This document shows positions 62,291-64,000 of a stretch of 64,000 bases of DNA, one piece after another. The stretch covers positions 1 to 64,000 of the forward strand of contig JBHHYU010000008.1 of assembly GCA_046757725.1 (NCBI GenBank), read 5' to 3'. The position numbers were made by a program, and so were the translations under genes. A model generated the notes under the pieces. It was given only the letters and a program-made list of their open reading frames with translations, searched no databases and had not been told where the DNA came from. The stretch is from JBHHYU01 sp046757725 (GTDB lineage: Bacteria; Desulfobacterota; Binatia; UBA9968). Numbering within the stretch: position 1 is the first letter of the stretch; each line of letters opens with the position of its first letter.

Positions 62291-63466
62291 ATGATTTCAC
62301 CGCTCAAACTTCCACAGAGAATTCTTCTAGGACCGGGTCCCAGCAATGTACACTCGGCGGTACTGAAGGCGCTCTCAGCTCCAGTGGTAGGCCATCTCGA
62401 TCCCGAGTTCTTTAATATCATGGAAGAGAACAAGGAGATGCTTCGGTGGCTCTTCCAAACCAAAAATGAACTCACCTTTCCGGTTTCCGGAACAGGCAGT
62501 GCCGGTATGGAGACATGCCTGGTGAACCTGATCGAGGAAGGAGATCCTGTCCTGGTAGGCATCAACGGGGTTTTCGGTACGCGTATGGCGGACGTCGTCG
62601 AACGCTGTGGGGGAAAGCTTATCCGCGTGGAGGCTCCCTGGGGCGAGATCATCCGGCCCGAACAGATTGCAAGGGTACTTAAACAGAACCCGGTTAAGAT
62701 CGTAAGCCTCGTTCACGCTGAGACCTCTACTGGCATCTGGCAACCCGTGGAGGAAATTTCAAGGATGGTCCATGACGCCGGGGCACTTCTGGTTCTCGAT
62801 ACGGTAACCTCTTTGGGTGGCTGTCCGGTCACCTTGGATACCTGGCACGTGGATGCCTGTTATAGTGGCACCCAGAAATGTCTTAGTTGCCCTCCGGGAC
62901 TCTCTCCTGCCTCCTTCAATGATGCAGCGCGGAAAAAATTTGAAAATCGCAAGAAAAAAGTCAAGAGTTGGTACCTGGATGTCACAATGATCGAACGCTA
63001 CTGGGGAAAAGAGAGAGTTTATCACCACACGGCACCGGTCTCCATGAATTATGGCCTCCACGAGGCTCTGCGTTTGGTCAAGGAAGAGGGACTGAAAGTA
63101 AGGTTCCGCCGTCACGAGCTGAACCACAAAGCCCTTGCAGCCGGCCTCCAAGCCCTGGGAATACAGCTCGCATCGCAGGGCGGCCACCGCCTGTGGATGC
63201 TCAATAGCGTAGCGATTCCGGAAGGTGCAAAAGACTCTGAGGTCCGAAAAAGACTACTCCAAGAATTCAGTATTGAGATCGGTTCCGGCCTGGGATCGTT
63301 GGCGGGAAAGACATGGCGCATTGGCCTGATGGGAGAATCCAGCAGAAAAGAGTACGTTATTAAATTACTCCGGGCCCTGGGTGATATCCTCCCTGATTAC
63401 GGTCTCAAGGCTTCTGCCAAGGAGGCAGTCGCTGCAGCAGAGGAGACTTACCGACTCAATCAGTAA
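62291..63466 (+). CDS. Serine/alanine-glyoxylate aminotransferase (class V)
   Basis: This 391-residue PLP enzyme has LLGPGPSNVHSAVLKALS at the start, GTGSAGMETCL, and the PLP lysine in YSGTQKCLSCPPG (Lys196), as in serine- and alanine-glyoxylate aminotransferases. It moves amino groups between alanine or serine and glyoxylate. The ATG at 62291 fits the family start; an upstream in-frame ATG at 62159 would add 44 unlike residues. It stands beside the isocitrate lyase remnant, another glyoxylate-related gene. Confidence 0.9.
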   Translation: MISPLKLPQRILLGPGPSNVHSAVLKALSAPVVGHLDPEFFNIMEENKEMLRWLFQTKNELTFPVSGTGSAGMETCLVNLIEEGDPVLVGINGVFGTRMADVVERCGGKLIRVEAPWGEIIRPEQIARVLKQNPVKIVSLVHAETSTGIWQPVEEISRMVHDAGALLVLDTVTSLGGCPVTLDTWHVDACYSGTQKCLSCPPGLSPASFNDAARKKFENRKKKVKSWYLDVTMIERYWGKERVYHHTAPVSMNYGLHEALRLVKEEGLKVRFRRHELNHKALAAGLQALGIQLASQGGHRLWMLNSVAIPEGAKDSEVRKRLLQEFSIEIGSGLGSLAGKTWRIGLMGESSRKEYVIKLLRALGDILPDYGLKASAKEAVAAAEETYRLNQ

Positions 63467-63518
63467 ACACCCAGGCTGGAATTTGATAACTGGAAAACAG
63501 GTGATTTGGGGCTAGGCC

Positions 63519-64000
63519 TCAGTTTCTTCTCTTGATGAACATGGCGTCGTCCCGGTGTATAAACCCGGGAGGGTTGCCATGCTTGGACCGGACCTCAAGC
63601 CACTCTCCAACAGACTTCACGACAGTGACCCTTGTTCTCTTTTGGATGGTCATCACTTTTCGGGAAGCCCCCGATGGCCGTTCAAAAACAGTGGTGTCTC
63701 GTATAACTTCATAGGTTCCCGGATCAGCCGACCGCCTACGGAATCCAGGTGATGCGGGTTCCGTACGTCTTTGGGTAGCCCTCCGTCTAGCTTGCATCTG
63801 AGTCGCTGTCAATTGCTTTATCGTCTCTTTTGCCCCTTTTAACCTCTCCCGAGCAGAGGAAAGTGACTCCGCATCCTTTTTCACCCGGGCTTTTAACTGT
63901 CCGACCTGTTTTGAGTTCTCCTCCAGTTCCTTCCGAAGCTCGCTGATCTGAGCATTTCTTTCCTCGATCTGTCTCTCTTTCTTTTCCAGTTCCCCTGTCT
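63519..64000 (-). CDS. Coiled-coil protein with C-terminal SH3-like domain, partial at the window edge
   Basis: The frame is open from 63519 to the window end, so the N-terminus lies outside. The visible upstream portion is Glu/Lys/Gln-rich coiled coil (for example ELEKKERQIEERNAQISELR). A bacterial SH3-type domain near the C-terminus follows (YEVIRDTTVFERPSGASR then VVKSVGEWLEVR). Such proteins are often envelope-associated, but the missing start prevents a signal-peptide check. A shorter frame with GTG at 63884 is just the tail of the same gene. Confidence 0.75.
   Translation of the reverse strand, partial: TGELEKKERQIEERNAQISELRKELEENSKQVGQLKARVKKDAESLSSARERLKGAKETIKQLTATQMQARRRATQRRTEPASPGFRRRSADPGTYEVIRDTTVFERPSGASRKVMTIQKRTRVTVVKSVGEWLEVRSKHGNPPGFIHRDDAMFIKRRN

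Overview
The window comes from a Gram-negative bacterium of medium-high GC. It encodes an RND efflux pump, Tat-exported periplasmic redox enzymes, many c-type cytochromes and an outer-membrane barrel protein. The housekeeping order tilS-ftsH-folP-cdaA-ybbR-glmM-pdxJ-nnrED-tsaE-lysC-cimA resembles that of Desulfobacterota (Geobacter-like) and neighbouring phyla. Its combination with alternative complex III, a Nitrospira/anammox-type nitrite oxidoreductase and a form I CO dehydrogenase suggests a chemolithotroph or facultative anaerobe from a group such as NC10/Methylomirabilota. The phylum is inference and cannot be settled from this window. I saw no rRNA, tRNA, insertion sequence, phage gene or CRISPR array.

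Region 1 (about 96-23206, plus strand) is a respiratory island of roughly 23 kb. It opens with an alternative complex III operon in the order actA-B-C-D-F-E. A diheme cytochrome c, a NapA-like molybdenum nitrate reductase and NapG, NapH and NapF-like ferredoxin proteins follow; NapH is fused to an extra exported domain. Next is an Rrf2-family regulator with an IscR-like cysteine triad, whose gene is flanked by palindromic operator-like sites. Last is an Nxr/pNar operon: a diheme c/heme b gamma subunit, a Tat-exported NxrA-like catalytic subunit, a 98-residue orphan protein, an NxrB-like ferredoxin subunit, a TorD-like chaperone and an unknown HELLH/CxxC protein. Together these genes could connect the quinone pool and periplasmic cytochromes to nitrate/nitrite interconversion. 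The direction (nitrite oxidation or nitrate reduction) cannot be read from sequence.

Region 2 (23315-26310, plus) holds a thiolase-DUF35 fusion with an unusual active site, a FadR-type GntR regulator and a class I glutamine amidotransferase. Region 3 (26329-30788, minus) is an RND pump with its membrane-fusion protein.

Region 4 (30913-49950, minus) is mostly housekeeping. It covers RNA processing and modification (rnc, mtaB, tsaE, tilS), amino-acid biosynthesis (cysE, cimA, lysC), cofactor synthesis and repair (nnrED, pdxJ, folP), c-di-AMP and cell-wall precursor genes (cdaA, ybbR, glmM) and the FtsH protease. It ends with an AttH/CrtC-like lipocalin and a UbiD-family decarboxylase.

Region 5 (50006-58942) starts with a plus-strand sulfurtransferase. 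The minus-strand cluster that follows encodes an aerobic CO dehydrogenase, coxM-coxS-coxL, whose large subunit carries the form I AYRCSFR motif. It is accompanied by an XdhC-YHS fusion, a MocA-like nucleotidyltransferase, a second XdhC and an IscU-like scaffold, and is preceded by an outer-membrane barrel protein. Region 6 (59472-64000) has an SDR oxidoreductase, a PEBP protein, a TenA/PqqC-like protein, an isocitrate lyase remnant, a serine/alanine-glyoxylate aminotransferase and a coiled-coil/SH3 protein that runs off the window edge.
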